The notes: generated by a model from the sequence alone, not told the origin. A stretch of DNA of 64,000 nucleotides from Streptomyces sp. TRM68416 (GCF_014596915.1 NZ_JACVWU010000003.1:410286-474285), one strand, 5' to 3'; counted from the stretch's first letter, positions 18,898-28,171 are shown. A program made the numbers and translations.

Positions 18898-19731
18898 TCA
18901 ACTGGCCGCGGCCAGCAGCTTGGTGACGCGGTCCGTGTCGCACGTGCGCGGGCAGGTGGCGCAGGTGTCCTCCGGGCGCAGTGTGTAGAACATGCAGCAG
19001 CTCACCCGGTCCCGGGTGGGCAGAGGTTCGCCGTTCGGGCCGGTGAGTACGCGGAAGGCCGCCGAGCCGGCGTACGGCTTGGTCGCGCCCGGCAGCAGCA
19101 GCTCCAGCTCGCGCTTCGCGCGCTCCTGTTCGCCGAGGAGGTGGGCGACGTACCAGAGTCCCTCGACGATCTCGTCGGTCGCCATGCCCCACAGGGCGCG
19201 GCCGCGGCGGCGCATGCGCGGGCCGAAGGCCGCGAGGACGGGTTCGAGGTGGTCGGCGACCGCGTCGCGCACCTCGGCGCGCAGAGCCTCCTCGTCCGGG
19301 ACCACGCGGGCGCCGGGGAGGGCCGCTGCCGGGTCGTCCGGGAGGCAGGCGAAGCCGGCGGTCGGGCGGACCGTCATGTGGCCGAGGGCCCGGCCGGGGG
19401 CGGTGCGGTCGTACGAGACGTGCGTCACGGGGAGGCGGGGGACGCGGCGGTGCAGGAACCAGGGGACGGTGATCAGCAGGCAGGCGGGCCAGGCGTAGCG
19501 GTGCAGGCCGAAGGTGGCCACGACGTCCGGGCGGGCCTGTTGGCCGTAGTCGCGGACGATCTGGGCGTCGTCCCAGGCCAGGAAGGTGTCGAGGGCGGTT
19601 GGGTCGTGAGCGAGTGCGGCGGTGGTGATCGAGTCGGGGGAAGGGTCGGCGCTTTCGGTTACTGCGAGTGATGGGAGGACTTCGGTGAGCCGGGTGTACG
19701 CGTCCGTTGTGGCGGAGCGGAGTACGGGCAT
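18898..19731 (-). CDS. FhuF-like 2Fe-2S siderophore-iron reductase
   Basis: 277 residues, cytoplasmic. The C-terminus has the FhuF cluster motif CCX10CX2C (SCCMFYTLRPEDTCATC). Such reductases release iron from imported ferric siderophores by reducing it. The upstream iron box at 19758-19776, only 27-45 bases from ATG 19731, says it is induced when iron is low. No siderophore synthesis or import gene lies nearby, so it serves uptake systems encoded elsewhere. Confidence 0.85.
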   Translation of the reverse strand: MPVLRSATTDAYTRLTEVLPSLAVTESADPSPDSITTAALAHDPTALDTFLAWDDAQIVRDYGQQARPDVVATFGLHRYAWPACLLITVPWFLHRRVPRLPVTHVSYDRTAPGRALGHMTVRPTAGFACLPDDPAAALPGARVVPDEEALRAEVRDAVADHLEPVLAAFGPRMRRRGRALWGMATDEIVEGLWYVAHLLGEQERAKRELELLLPGATKPYAGSAAFRVLTGPNGEPLPTRDRVSCCMFYTLRPEDTCATCPRTCDTDRVTKLLAAAS

Positions 19732-19757
19732 GCGGGGCTCCCGAGGCGGTGGTGTTG

Positions 19758-19776
19758 GTAGGTAAGGCTTACCTTA
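19758..19776 (-). promoter_or_regulatory. Iron box (DmdR/IdeR-type operator)
   Basis: GTAGGTAAGGCTTACCTTA matches the 19-base actinobacterial iron-box consensus at 15 of 19 positions by hand count, with the core GGTAAGGCTTACC. It sits just upstream of the FhuF-like gene and should be bound by iron-loaded DmdR. Confidence 0.85.
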
Positions 19777-19887
19777 TCGGAGGGTTGGTGGATTTGAACT
19801 GACGGGCTGTGCGCATATGGTGCTTGACGGGTGAGTAACAACCCGTCGTAATGACGCCAAGTACTGATACGTCCGGAGGAGGGGCCC

Positions 19888-20712
19888 GTGAAGCAGGGCG
19901 CGCGAAGCTCCGCCGGTGGGGCGGGGGGGTCTGGGGTTCCTCGGGTTCGGGGGGCCGGTGCGGGCTCGGGTGCGGGGGCTGGTGCGGGCTCCGGTGCGGG
20001 TGTGGGTTCGGGTTCGGGTTCGGCGCGGGTGCCTGTTCAGGCTGAGGGGGTGCGGGGGGAGCACACCCACGGTGAGGTGCCTGTTCCTCGTGTTGTCGTG
20101 CAGCGGGCCTCCGTGCGGGGGCAGATTCTGGATGCGCTGCGGACCGCTTTGGTCGCGGGTGAGTTGCAGCCCGGTGAGGTGTACTCAGCGCCGGTGCTGG
20201 GGGAGCGGTTCGGGGTGTCCGCCACGCCGGTGCGTGAGGCCATGCAGCAGCTTGCGCTTGAGGGTGCCGTGGAAGTGGTGCCCAATCGGGGGTTCCGGGT
20301 GGTCGAGCGGGGGGCCCGGGAGCTGGCGGAGCTTGCGGAGGTGCGGGCGTTGATCGAGGTGCCGGTGGTGCTGCGGCTGGCGCGGACGGTGCCGGCGGAG
20401 CGGTGGGCGGAGTTGCGGCCGTTGGCGGAGGCCACGGTGCGGGCGGCGTCCGGGGGGTGCCGGGTCACGTATGCCGAGTCGGATCGGGCGTTTCATCGGG
20501 CGGTGCTGGGGCTGGCGGGGAACGAGCAGTTGGTGCGGATTGCGGATGATCTTCATCGGCGGTCGCAGTGGCCGTTGGTGGGGGGCTCGGCGGGGGGTCT
20601 CGGGCGGGCCGAGTTGATCGCGGATGCCGCGCAACACGGGGCGCTGCTGGATGCGTTGGTCGTGGGGGATCTGGATGTGGTGCGGGTGCTGGTGGGGGAG
20701 CACTTCGCGTAG
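19888..20712 (+). CDS. GntR (FadR subfamily) regulator with low-complexity N-terminus
   Basis: 274 residues. The first 55 are Gly/Ala/Ser repeats (GAGSGAG..). The winged helix follows at about 70-135 (QILDALRTALVAGELQPGEVYS, then FGVSATPVREAMQQLALEG), and the C-terminal FCD ligand domain carries helices such as LIEVPVVLRLARTV and a SDRAFHRAVLGLAGNEQL segment, with His residues suited to a metal. FadR-type GntR proteins usually control the breakdown of small organic acids; no such genes are adjacent. GGAGGAGGGG precedes GTG 19888. The repeat-encoding DNA is G-rich and probably slippage-prone. Confidence 0.85.
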   Translation: MKQGARSSAGGAGGSGVPRVRGAGAGSGAGAGAGSGAGVGSGSGSARVPVQAEGVRGEHTHGEVPVPRVVVQRASVRGQILDALRTALVAGELQPGEVYSAPVLGERFGVSATPVREAMQQLALEGAVEVVPNRGFRVVERGARELAELAEVRALIEVPVVLRLARTVPAERWAELRPLAEATVRAASGGCRVTYAESDRAFHRAVLGLAGNEQLVRIADDLHRRSQWPLVGGSAGGLGRAELIADAAQHGALLDALVVGDLDVVRVLVGEHFA

Positions 20713-20844
20713 CTGCCTGCGGCGGCCCGTTGCGGTGGGGTGGGGGTGCGCGTAGCGCCTGGTGGTGGGGGGTGAGTCGGGGCCGCGCCGGGGGGTGTCC
20801 GTCCTCGGTCGGGCGCTCCGTCTCCCATCACGGCAACGGAGTTC

Positions 20845-20864
20845 CCGCCCGCCGCTGCGGGCGG
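20845..20864 (+). terminator. Short GC-rich hairpin, possible terminator
   Basis: CCGCCCGC (20845-20852) pairs with GCGGGCGG (20857-20864), 132 bases after the GntR stop. Weak but the only hairpin in the gap. Confidence 0.45.
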
Positions 20865-20940
20865 ACACCCCCCGACACGTCCCCTTCCCGCCGCGGGCGG
20901 CCAACTCCGGGAGGGGGTACGCGCGAGGGCTCCCTCCCTG

Positions 20941-21085
20941 GCGCGTTCCCTTTCCGGGTGGGGTGGTTGTGGGTGGGCTTCTCCCCTGGTGCGTTCCCTT
21001 TCCGGGTGGGTGGTTGCGGGTGGGGTTCTTCCGCGGCGCGTTCTCCGTCTGTTGGGGGTGGTTGTGGGGCGTGGGGTGGGTGACT
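20941..21085 (+). repeat. Three degenerate tandem units, period 47-48 bp
   Basis: Units begin at about 20943, 20991 and 21038 with GCGTTCCCTTTCCGGGTGGG and variants, each followed by a GGTTGTGGGTGGG-like segment. Unit three is more divergent. They fill the gap after GntR, which otherwise (20713-21191) shows no gene. Confidence 0.6.
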
Positions 21086-21115
21086 TTGTGAAATCGGGTG
21101 CGTAGGTGGTTTTTG

Positions 21116-21137
21116 GGGGCGCGGGGAACTGCGCGAC
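21116..21137 (+). repeat. Dispersed Streptomyces repeat, copy B
   Basis: The 22 bases GGGGCGCGGGGAACTGCGCG plus AC equal the reverse complement of copy A at 10212-10233. Intergenic, between GntR and the TPR-like gene. Confidence 0.65.
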
Positions 21138-21191
21138 CAGCCCCCGCCGGGCCGCAGATTCCGGACCGCCCTGTCGGGGGCTGGGGCCGTG

Positions 21192-21968
21192 TTACGCCGT
21201 TGCCGCGTCCGGAGGAGACAGTTGGCGGGACAGCCAGGTCGGTACTCCGCCCAGGAGGCGGAAGAGGCGGCGGGCTTCGTCGCGTAGGCGGGTGGCTTCT
21301 GGTTCGGTTTCTGTTTCCGCGAGGGACGCGAGGGCGGGGGCCGTGCCGACCAGGTAGCCCAACTCTTCCCGGATGCGCAGGGATTCGGCGAAGCCGTGCC
21401 GGGCCTCCGTCAACTCGCCTTCGCGCAGGGCGAGTCCGGCGAGGTGGCGCCAGGTGAAGGAGAGGAGGAGGGGGTCGGGGTGGGCCGTCGCCCCCGCGTG
21501 TGCGCGGCGGTACGCGGCACGCGCCGCCTGGGGGGAGCGGGTGAGGTTCTCCGCCAGCAGGCCCCGGCGGTAGTCGAGCAGGGCCCTTCCCGGCGCCCCC
21601 GGAGGGATCAGCGCGGCCGCCCGGCCCAGCGCCGCCCGTGCCTCGTCCGCCCGGTCCCGGACCGTGTGGAGCGTGGACGCGTAGGCAAGTTGCCCTCGTT
21701 CACAAGCGGCCGCGCCCCGCTCCTCGTCGGTGTGCGCCTGCGCCTCCGCGGTGCGCAGGGCGTCCTCGGCCTCTTCCCAGCCTTGCTCGGTGTACAGGCA
21801 CCGTTCGACCAGCAGCGAGGCCCGTTGCAGCGAGGTCGCCGGGGTGTCGGGGCGGAGCAGGGCTGCCGCGTCGGCCCAGCATGCGCGTGAGCGCAGCCGC
21901 CACACCGCGGTCTGGAGTGGATCGTCACCGGCGGTCGTTCCGTTACCAGACATGGCGGTATGCGCCAC
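21192..21968 (-). CDS. TPR-like helical repeat protein
   Basis: 258 residues, almost entirely helical: repeated Ala/Leu/Arg-rich helix pairs such as ASLLVERCLYTEQGWEEAEDAL, AYASTLHTVRDRADEARAAL and LRIREELGYL. The spacing fits TPR or TPR-like solenoids used for protein contacts. No catalytic motif. GTG 21968 has GGGGAGG four bases upstream; ATG 21953 is in frame but far from it. The gene is followed at once by PucR on the same strand upstream, with about 125 bases between, so co-transcription is uncertain. Function unknown. Confidence 0.6.
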   Translation of the reverse strand: MAHTAMSGNGTTAGDDPLQTAVWRLRSRACWADAAALLRPDTPATSLQRASLLVERCLYTEQGWEEAEDALRTAEAQAHTDEERGAAACERGQLAYASTLHTVRDRADEARAALGRAAALIPPGAPGRALLDYRRGLLAENLTRSPQAARAAYRRAHAGATAHPDPLLLSFTWRHLAGLALREGELTEARHGFAESLRIREELGYLVGTAPALASLAETETEPEATRLRDEARRLFRLLGGVPTWLSRQLSPPDAATA

Positions 21969-22094
21969 TTGCCCTCCCCGAGCACGCCTTTGAGCTATGA
22001 GTGGTGGCCGCATTCCAGCATCTGTGGGCGGTCATGGCCAAGGGGGTGGGTGAAGGAATTCACAAAGTCGTGGGAACGCGTGCCCCCTTGACGG

Positions 22095-23768
22095 TCAGCT
22101 CATGCGCAGCGCCAGGAAGAAATCGAGCTTGTCCTCCAGGCGGGACAGGTCCCGGCTCGTCAACTGCTCGATACGGCCCACCCGGTAGCGCAGTGTGTTG
22201 ACGTGCAGGTGGAGGCGGGTCGCGCAGCGGGTCCAGGAGCCGTCGCAGTCCAGGAACGCTTCGAGGGTGGGAATGAGTTCGGCGCGGTGGCGGCGGTCGT
22301 AGTCGCGCAGGGGGTCCAGCAGGCGGGCCGTGAAGGCCCGGCGGACGTCGTCGGGCACGAAGGGGAGCAGCAGGACGTGGGAGGCCAGTTCCTGGTGGCC
22401 CGCCGCGCAGACCCGGCCGGGGCGGGCCGCCGCCACTCTGCGGGCGTGCCGCGCTTCCTCCAGGGCGCCGCGCAGGCCCTCCGCGGAGTGGACCGACGCG
22501 CTGACGCCCAGGGTCACCCGGCCGTCGTCGTCCAGACCGGCCGACAGGGGGTCCCGGACCGACTCCAGGAGGGCGTCGGCGAGGACGCCCTCCTCCGAGC
22601 CGTCGTGCTCGGCCGATACGGCGGGGAGCGGGACGAGGGCGATCGCCTCGTCGCCGGTGTGGGCCACCGCGATGCGGTCGGAGGGCTCGGGGCCGGTGGT
22701 GAGGGGGTCCACGAGGATCTCCTCCAGGAGCGACTGGGCCACCGGGCCGCCCTCGATCTCGCCGCCCGCCCACTCGACCCGGGCCACCACGACCTGCCAG
22801 TGCGGGGCCGCGCCCAGACCAGGCAGGAGGACGGGGGCGGCCACGCGCAGACGGGCCGCGATCTCGGCGGGGGCCGCGCCCGTCTGGACCAGCTCCAGGA
22901 CCTCCTGGGCCAGGCGGCGGCGGACCGTGCGGGCCGCGTCCCGGCGGTCGCGTTCCACCGAGATCAGCTGGGTGACGCCCTGGAGCAGGTCCAGCCGCTC
23001 CTCGGGCCAGTCCCCGGCGTCCGCCTCGACGGCCAGCAGCCAGTCCGACAGCACCGTCTCGCGCACGTCGCGGGCGGCCTGCGGGGAGCGGCCGTTGCTG
23101 CTGATCGGGAAGAGCGAGTAGGTCGTCGGGCCGAGAGTGACCCGGTGCGGGCCCCTGCGGCCGGTGCGGGCGGCCCCCAGGTGCTCGGCCGCCAGCTTGG
23201 CGCAGGTGTCGGCGGGGAGGGCGGGGGGCGCCGCCTTCGAGCCCGCGATCAGGCGTCCGGTGGGGGACAGGACCCAGGCGCGCAGGTCCAGGTCCGAGCC
23301 CAGCAGGTCGAGTACGACGTCCGGGCCGCCGCCCGCGGGGCCCGAGGTCATCATGCGGCGGTGGCGGTCCACCACGGCCGCCAGGTCGCCGGCCCGTTCG
23401 CCCGAGACCTGCCGTACGACGTGTTCGGTGATCGTCGCGAAGGCCACGGACTCGTGGACCGCGAACAGGGGGAGCCGGTGCTGGGCGCAGGCCAGCACCA
23501 GGTCCTCGGGGACGTCTCCCAGCTCGGCCTCGCCGGCCGCGAGCCCGGCCACCCCGGCCTGGGCCAGGATCCGTACGAACGGCTCGGAGTCCGCGGCGTC
23601 CCGGCGCCAGGCCAGGCCGGTGAGCACCAGCTCGCCCCCCGAGAGGTAGCGGCTCGGGTCCCGCAGGTCCGTGGTCATCACGCCGCGTACGGTGCGGTCC
23701 AGCTCGTCCTCGCCGCCGAGCAGCTTGAGGCCCAGCGCGTCGGTGTCCAGCAGTGCGCGCAGCCGCAT
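22095..23768 (-). CDS. pucR: PucR family purine-catabolism regulator
   Basis: 557 residues. The N-terminal PucR domain (about 1-125: MRLRALLDTDALGLKLLGGED, TTDLRDPSRYLSGGELVLTG) is joined to a GGDEF-like central part and a C-terminal helix-turn-helix (SWTRCATRLHLHVNTLRYRV then LTSRDLSRLEDKLDF). PucR proteins switch on purine breakdown in response to purine-derived metabolites such as allantoin. It diverges from the xanthine dehydrogenase genes, so it most likely controls them. Symbol used by family and context. Confidence 0.88.
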   Translation of the reverse strand: MRLRALLDTDALGLKLLGGEDELDRTVRGVMTTDLRDPSRYLSGGELVLTGLAWRRDAADSEPFVRILAQAGVAGLAAGEAELGDVPEDLVLACAQHRLPLFAVHESVAFATITEHVVRQVSGERAGDLAAVVDRHRRMMTSGPAGGGPDVVLDLLGSDLDLRAWVLSPTGRLIAGSKAAPPALPADTCAKLAAEHLGAARTGRRGPHRVTLGPTTYSLFPISSNGRSPQAARDVRETVLSDWLLAVEADAGDWPEERLDLLQGVTQLISVERDRRDAARTVRRRLAQEVLELVQTGAAPAEIAARLRVAAPVLLPGLGAAPHWQVVVARVEWAGGEIEGGPVAQSLLEEILVDPLTTGPEPSDRIAVAHTGDEAIALVPLPAVSAEHDGSEEGVLADALLESVRDPLSAGLDDDGRVTLGVSASVHSAEGLRGALEEARHARRVAAARPGRVCAAGHQELASHVLLLPFVPDDVRRAFTARLLDPLRDYDRRHRAELIPTLEAFLDCDGSWTRCATRLHLHVNTLRYRVGRIEQLTSRDLSRLEDKLDFFLALRMS

Positions 23769-24144
23769 TCTCGTCGCCGCCGTTCTTTGTCTCGAAAACT
23801 ACGATGGATCTGGTGGGTGATGGGCTCTTCGACCCGTTCGGCGGGTCGGCGGGTGCCGTCCGCCGTCCTGTGGCGCACGATTCGGCTGTGTCCCAGGTCA
23901 CGTGGGGCGTGTCGCACGTTTCCACAGGAAAACGAAGAGGTTTCTGATGACCTCCGTTCATACGAATCTACAAGATGCCCGGCCTGGCCAGCCAACTCCT
24001 TCATGGTTTCCGTGACTGACCCACGCGCGGCACGGCGCTGTGTACTGACCTCACTCCGCGTTAACAGCACATGAACGAGCCGGGCCCGCCGCACACGGAT
24101 TGGCTCAATCTGTACGACCCACGAGACGAAGAAGAGAGCCGGTC
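23769..24144. promoter_or_regulatory. Divergent control region between pucR and the xanthine dehydrogenase genes
   Basis: 376 bases with no long gene; the likely home of both promoters and of PucR sites. AT content is higher around 23795-23820 and 23925-23975. A 22-codon frame at 23947-24015 (ATG with GAAGAGG seven bases before) could be a leader peptide, but it is weakly supported. Confidence 0.55.
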
Positions 24145-25035
24145 ATGGACTTCCTTCGCCCCGCCAGCTGGGAGGAGGCGCTCGCCGCGAAGGCAGCGCA
24201 CCCCACCGCTGTGCCGATTGCGGGTGGCACCGACGTGATGGTCGAGATCAACTTCGACCACCGCCGGCCCGAGTACCTCCTCGACCTGAACCGCGTCGGA
24301 GACCTCTACGAGTGGGAGGTCGGCGAGGACTCCGTGCGGCTCGGGGCCTCCGTGCCCTACACGAAGATCATGGAGAACCTGCGCGGCGAGCTGCCGGGCC
24401 TGGCCCTCGCCTCGCACACGGTCGCCTCCCCGCAGATCCGCAACCGCGGCGGCGTCGGCGGCAACCTCGGCACCGCCTCCCCGGCCGGCGACGCCCACCC
24501 CGCCCTGCTGGCGGCCGGCGCCGAGGTCGAGGTGGAGTCGGTGCGCGGGTCGCGCCGCATCCCCATCGACGCGTTCTACACCGGCGTGAAGCGCAACGCG
24601 CTGGCCGCCGACGAGCTGATCCGCGCGGTGCACATCAAGAAGGCCGACGGGCCCCAGCAGTACTCCAAGGTGGGGACCAGGAACGCCATGGTCATCGCCG
24701 TGTGCGCGTTCGGGCTCGCCCTGCATCCCGAGACGCGGACCGTGCGTACGGGGATCGGGTCCGCGGCGCCTACCCCGGTGCGCGCCAAGGCCGCCGAGGA
24801 GTTCCTGAACGCGGCCCTGGAAGAGGGCGGCTTCTGGGACAACGGAAAGATCATCACCCCGTCGGTCGCCAAGCAGTTCGCCGAGCTGTGCTCCGGCGCC
24901 TGCAACCCGATCGACGACGTCCGGGGCACCGCGAGCTACCGCCGGCACGCGGTCGGCGTCATGGCCCGCCGGACGCTGACCTGGGCCTGGGAGTCGTACC
25001 GCGGCACCGCCGCCCGCACGGAGGGAGTCGCGTAA
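24145..25035 (+). CDS. Xanthine dehydrogenase FAD-binding subunit
   Basis: 296 residues, cytoplasmic. The FAD-binding motif PIAGGTDVMVEIN and the second flavin segment GGVGGNLGTASPAGDAHPALL mark the CoxM/XdhB family. It carries electrons from the iron-sulfur subunit to NAD+ while xanthine or hypoxanthine is oxidised. It corresponds to PucC in Bacillus. ATG 24145 fits MDFLRPASW, the family start. Its stop overlaps the next gene's start (TAATG), so the subunits are translationally coupled. The 2Fe-2S and molybdenum subunits follow. Confidence 0.92.
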   Translation: MDFLRPASWEEALAAKAAHPTAVPIAGGTDVMVEINFDHRRPEYLLDLNRVGDLYEWEVGEDSVRLGASVPYTKIMENLRGELPGLALASHTVASPQIRNRGGVGGNLGTASPAGDAHPALLAAGAEVEVESVRGSRRIPIDAFYTGVKRNALAADELIRAVHIKKADGPQQYSKVGTRNAMVIAVCAFGLALHPETRTVRTGIGSAAPTPVRAKAAEEFLNAALEEGGFWDNGKIITPSVAKQFAELCSGACNPIDDVRGTASYRRHAVGVMARRTLTWAWESYRGTAARTEGVA

Positions 25036-25619
25036 TGCGCGTCAATTTCACGGTCAACGGACGTCCGCAGGAGGCCGACGACGTGTGGGAGGGCGAGTCC
25101 CTGCTGTACGTGCTGCGCGAGCGGCTCGGTCTGCCCGGTTCCAAGAACGCCTGCGAGCAGGGCGAGTGCGGGTCCTGCACGGTCCGCCTCGACGGGGTGC
25201 CGGTGTGTTCGTGTCTCGTCGCCGCGGGGCAGGTCGAGGGGCGCGAGGTGGTGACCGTCGAGGGGCTCGCCGACTTCGCCAAGCAGCGTGCCGAGCAGGG
25301 TGGTTGCGCTTCGGGCGCCTGCGGTACGTCCCTTCAGGAGGCGCAGGACTGGTCCGCCAAGGGGCAGGACTCGCAGACCGGTGAGGGCGCCGAACTCTCG
25401 CCGATCCAGCAGGCGTTCATCGACGCCGGCGCCGTCCAGTGCGGCTTCTGCACGCCGGGTCTGCTCGTTGCCGCCGACGAGATGCTGGAGCGCAACCCGA
25501 ACCCGACCGACGCGGACATCCGCGAGGCCCTCTCGGGCAACCTGTGCCGGTGCACCGGCTACGAGAAGATCATGGACGCGGTCCGCCTCGCGGCCGCCCG
25601 GCAGGGAGAGGCGGTCTGA
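25035..25619 (+). CDS. Xanthine dehydrogenase 2Fe-2S subunit
   Basis: 194 residues. A plant-ferredoxin-like cluster (CEQGECGSCTVRLDGVPVCSC) is followed by the second cluster domain (CGFCTPG, then CRCTGY). It relays electrons from the molybdenum site to FAD. It is longer than the usual 160 residues because a Cys/Gly/Gln-rich insert (GGCASGACGTSLQEAQD) lies between the domains at about 90-120. The insert has two Cys and may be a loop only. The start overlaps the previous stop. Confidence 0.93.
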   Translation: MRVNFTVNGRPQEADDVWEGESLLYVLRERLGLPGSKNACEQGECGSCTVRLDGVPVCSCLVAAGQVEGREVVTVEGLADFAKQRAEQGGCASGACGTSLQEAQDWSAKGQDSQTGEGAELSPIQQAFIDAGAVQCGFCTPGLLVAADEMLERNPNPTDADIREALSGNLCRCTGYEKIMDAVRLAAARQGEAV

Positions 25620-25624
25620 GCACC

Positions 25625-28006
25625 ATGCCCACCAACGGCGCTCCCAGCAAGATCACCCAGGGGTCCCGGACCAAGGGCGGGATCGGTGAGTCCACCCTCC
25701 GCCCGGACGGCACGCTCAAGGTCACCGGCGAGTTCGCCTACTCGTCCGACATGTGGCACGAGGACATGCTCTGGGGGCAGATCCTCCGGTCGACCGTCGC
25801 GCACGCCGAGATCGTGTCCATCGACACGAGCGAGGCGCTGGCCATGGCGGGTGTCTACGCCGTGATGACCTACGACGACCTGCCGACCGACGTGAAGAAC
25901 TACGGTCTGGAGATCCAGGACACCCCGGTCCTCGCCCACGGCAAGGTACGCCACCACGGCGAGCCGGTCGCGATCGTCGCCGCCGACCACCCGGAGACCG
26001 CGCGCCGCGCGGCCGCCAAGATCAAGGTCGAGTACCGCGAACTGCCCGTCATCACCGACGAGGCCTCCGCGACCGCGCCGGACGCGATCCTCATCCACGA
26101 GAACCGCGACGACCACCACATCGGCCACGTCCCGCACCCGAACATCGTGCACCGCCAGCCGATCGTCCGCGGCAACGTCGAAGAGGCCGCCAAGCGCGCC
26201 GACTTCGTCGTCAAGGGCGAGTACACCTTCGGCATGCAGGACCAGGCCTTCCTCGGCCCCGAGTCGGGTCTCGCGGTGCCGGACGAGGACGGCGGCGTCC
26301 ACCTCTACATCGCCACCCAGTGGCTGCACAGCGACCTCAAGCAGATCGCCCCCGTCCTCGGTCTGCCCGAGAGCAAGGTCCGCATGACGCTGGCCGGCGT
26401 CGGCGGTGCCTTCGGCGGCCGCGAGGACCTCTCGATGCAGATCCACGCCTGCCTGCTGGCGCTGCGCACCGGCAAGCCGGTCAAGATCGTCTACAACCGC
26501 TTCGAGTCCTTCTTCGGGCACGTCCACCGCCACCCGGCCAAGCTCTTCTACGAGCACGGCGCCACCAAGGACGGCAAGCTCACGCACATGAAGTGCCGGA
26601 TCGTCCTGGACGGCGGCGCGTACGCGTCGGCCTCCCCGGCGGTGGTCGGCAACGCCTCCTCGCTGAGCGTCGGTCCGTACGTCGTGGACGACGTCGACAT
26701 TGAGGCCGTCGCCCTCTACACCAACAACCCGCCCTGCGGCGCCATGCGCGGCTTCGGCGCGGTGCAGGCGTGCTTCGCCTACGAGGCGCAGATGGACAAG
26801 CTGGCCGACGCGGTGGGCATGGACCGGGTGGAGTTCCGGCAGCTCAACGCCATGGAGCAGGGCACGATCATGCCGACCGGGCAGCCGGTCGACTCCCCGG
26901 CCCCGGTCGCCGAACTCCTGCGCCGCGTCAAGGCGATGCCGATGCCGCCGGAGCGCCAGTGGGAGTCCAGCGAGGGCGCCGACGTACGGCAGCTGCCCGG
27001 CGGCCTGTCCAACACCACGCACGGTGAAGGCGTCGTACGCGGTGTCGGCTACGCGGTCGGCATCAAGAACGTCGGCTTCTCCGAGGGCTTCGACGACTAC
27101 TCCACCGCCAAGGTGCGCATGGAGGTCATCGCCGGCGAGCCCGTCGCCACCGTGCACACCGCCATGGCGGAGGTCGGCCAGGGCGGCGTCACCGTCCACG
27201 CGCAGATCGCCCGCACCGAGCTGGGCGTCGCGCAGGTGACCATCCATCCGGCCGACACCCAGGTGGGCAGCGCCGGTTCGACGTCAGCCTCACGCCAGAC
27301 GTACGTCACCGGCGGCGCCGTGAAGAACGCCTGCGAGCTGGTGCGCGAGAAGGTGCTGGAGATCGGGCGCCGCAAGTTCGGCTCCTACCACCCGGCCTGG
27401 GCGACGGCGGAACTGCTCCTGGAGGGCGGCAAGGTCGTCACCGACGGCGGCGAGGTCCTCGCCGACCTCACCGACGTCCTGGAGGACGAGAGCGTCGAGG
27501 TCGAGGAGGAGTGGCGGCACCGGCCGACCGAGGCCTTCGACCTGCGCACCGGCCAGGGCAACGGCCACGTCCAGTACTCCTTCGCCGCGCACCGCGCCGT
27601 CGTCGAGGTCGACACCGAACTCGGCCTGGTGAAGGTCATCGAGCTGGCCTGCGCCCAGGACGTCGGCAAGGCGCTCAACCCGCTGTCCGTCCTCGGCCAG
27701 ATCCAGGGCGGCACCCTCCAGGGCATGGGCATCGCGGTGATGGAGGAGATCGTCGTCGATCCCAAGACCGCGAAGGTCAGGAACCCGTCCTTCACGGACT
27801 ACCTGCTCCCGACCATCCTCGACACGCCGATCATCCCCGTCGACGTGCTCGAACTCGCCGACGAGCACGCCCCGTACGGGCTGCGCGGCATCGGTGAGGC
27901 CCCGACCCTGTCGTCGACCCCGGCCGTCCTCGCGGCGATCCGGAACGCGACCGGTCTGGAGCTCAACCGCACGCCGGTCCGGCCGGAACACCTCACCGGA
28001 ACGTAA
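25625..28006 (+). CDS. Xanthine dehydrogenase molybdenum-binding subunit
   Basis: 793 residues. It has the hammerhead domain near the N-terminus, then the molybdopterin-binding domains: GGAFGGREDLSMQIHACLLA, GAMRGFGAVQACFAYEAQMDK, GSAGSTSASRQTYVTGGAV, and near the C-terminus GLRGIGEAPTL with the catalytic Glu that activates water at the Mo centre. It hydroxylates hypoxanthine and xanthine; exact substrate is inferred from PucR, the purine permease and XdhC around it. Five bases separate it from the 2Fe-2S gene. Probably matched to PucD of Bacillus. Confidence 0.92.
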   Translation: MPTNGAPSKITQGSRTKGGIGESTLRPDGTLKVTGEFAYSSDMWHEDMLWGQILRSTVAHAEIVSIDTSEALAMAGVYAVMTYDDLPTDVKNYGLEIQDTPVLAHGKVRHHGEPVAIVAADHPETARRAAAKIKVEYRELPVITDEASATAPDAILIHENRDDHHIGHVPHPNIVHRQPIVRGNVEEAAKRADFVVKGEYTFGMQDQAFLGPESGLAVPDEDGGVHLYIATQWLHSDLKQIAPVLGLPESKVRMTLAGVGGAFGGREDLSMQIHACLLALRTGKPVKIVYNRFESFFGHVHRHPAKLFYEHGATKDGKLTHMKCRIVLDGGAYASASPAVVGNASSLSVGPYVVDDVDIEAVALYTNNPPCGAMRGFGAVQACFAYEAQMDKLADAVGMDRVEFRQLNAMEQGTIMPTGQPVDSPAPVAELLRRVKAMPMPPERQWESSEGADVRQLPGGLSNTTHGEGVVRGVGYAVGIKNVGFSEGFDDYSTAKVRMEVIAGEPVATVHTAMAEVGQGGVTVHAQIARTELGVAQVTIHPADTQVGSAGSTSASRQTYVTGGAVKNACELVREKVLEIGRRKFGSYHPAWATAELLLEGGKVVTDGGEVLADLTDVLEDESVEVEEEWRHRPTEAFDLRTGQGNGHVQYSFAAHRAVVEVDTELGLVKVIELACAQDVGKALNPLSVLGQIQGGTLQGMGIAVMEEIVVDPKTAKVRNPSFTDYLLPTILDTPIIPVDVLELADEHAPYGLRGIGEAPTLSSTPAVLAAIRNATGLELNRTPVRPEHLTGT

Positions 28007-28033
28007 CCCTCCGGGGATCGAACCGGTGTGCTT

Positions 28034-28059
28034 CCTGGGGGGACTCCCGTCCCCCCAGG
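28034..28059 (+). terminator. 11-bp hairpin after the dehydrogenase genes
   Basis: CCTGGGGGGAC (28034-28044) and GTCCCCCCAGG (28049-28059) pair perfectly round a four-base loop. It lies 28 bases after the stop and may limit transcription into the permease gene. Confidence 0.75.
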
Positions 28060-28171
28060 CCCCCCAGATGTTCGTCTCGGGCCGTCCCCCGGGTCGTGCA
28101 ACCTACCCAAATCCCGCCAATCGCCGCAGGCGGCCGGCGGGGGCCCCTTTGAACCTTGGGAGTAGGCCCAC

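Noticed and set aside
22060..23961. A 633-codon minus-strand frame overlapping pucR
   Set aside because: It is a shifted-frame shadow of pucR, almost only Gly, Arg and Pro; the real frame has complete PucR domains.
23947..24015. A 22-codon gene in front of the xanthine dehydrogenase genes
   Set aside because: Ribosome site is only fair and the peptide has no recognisable feature; kept only as a remark on the control region.
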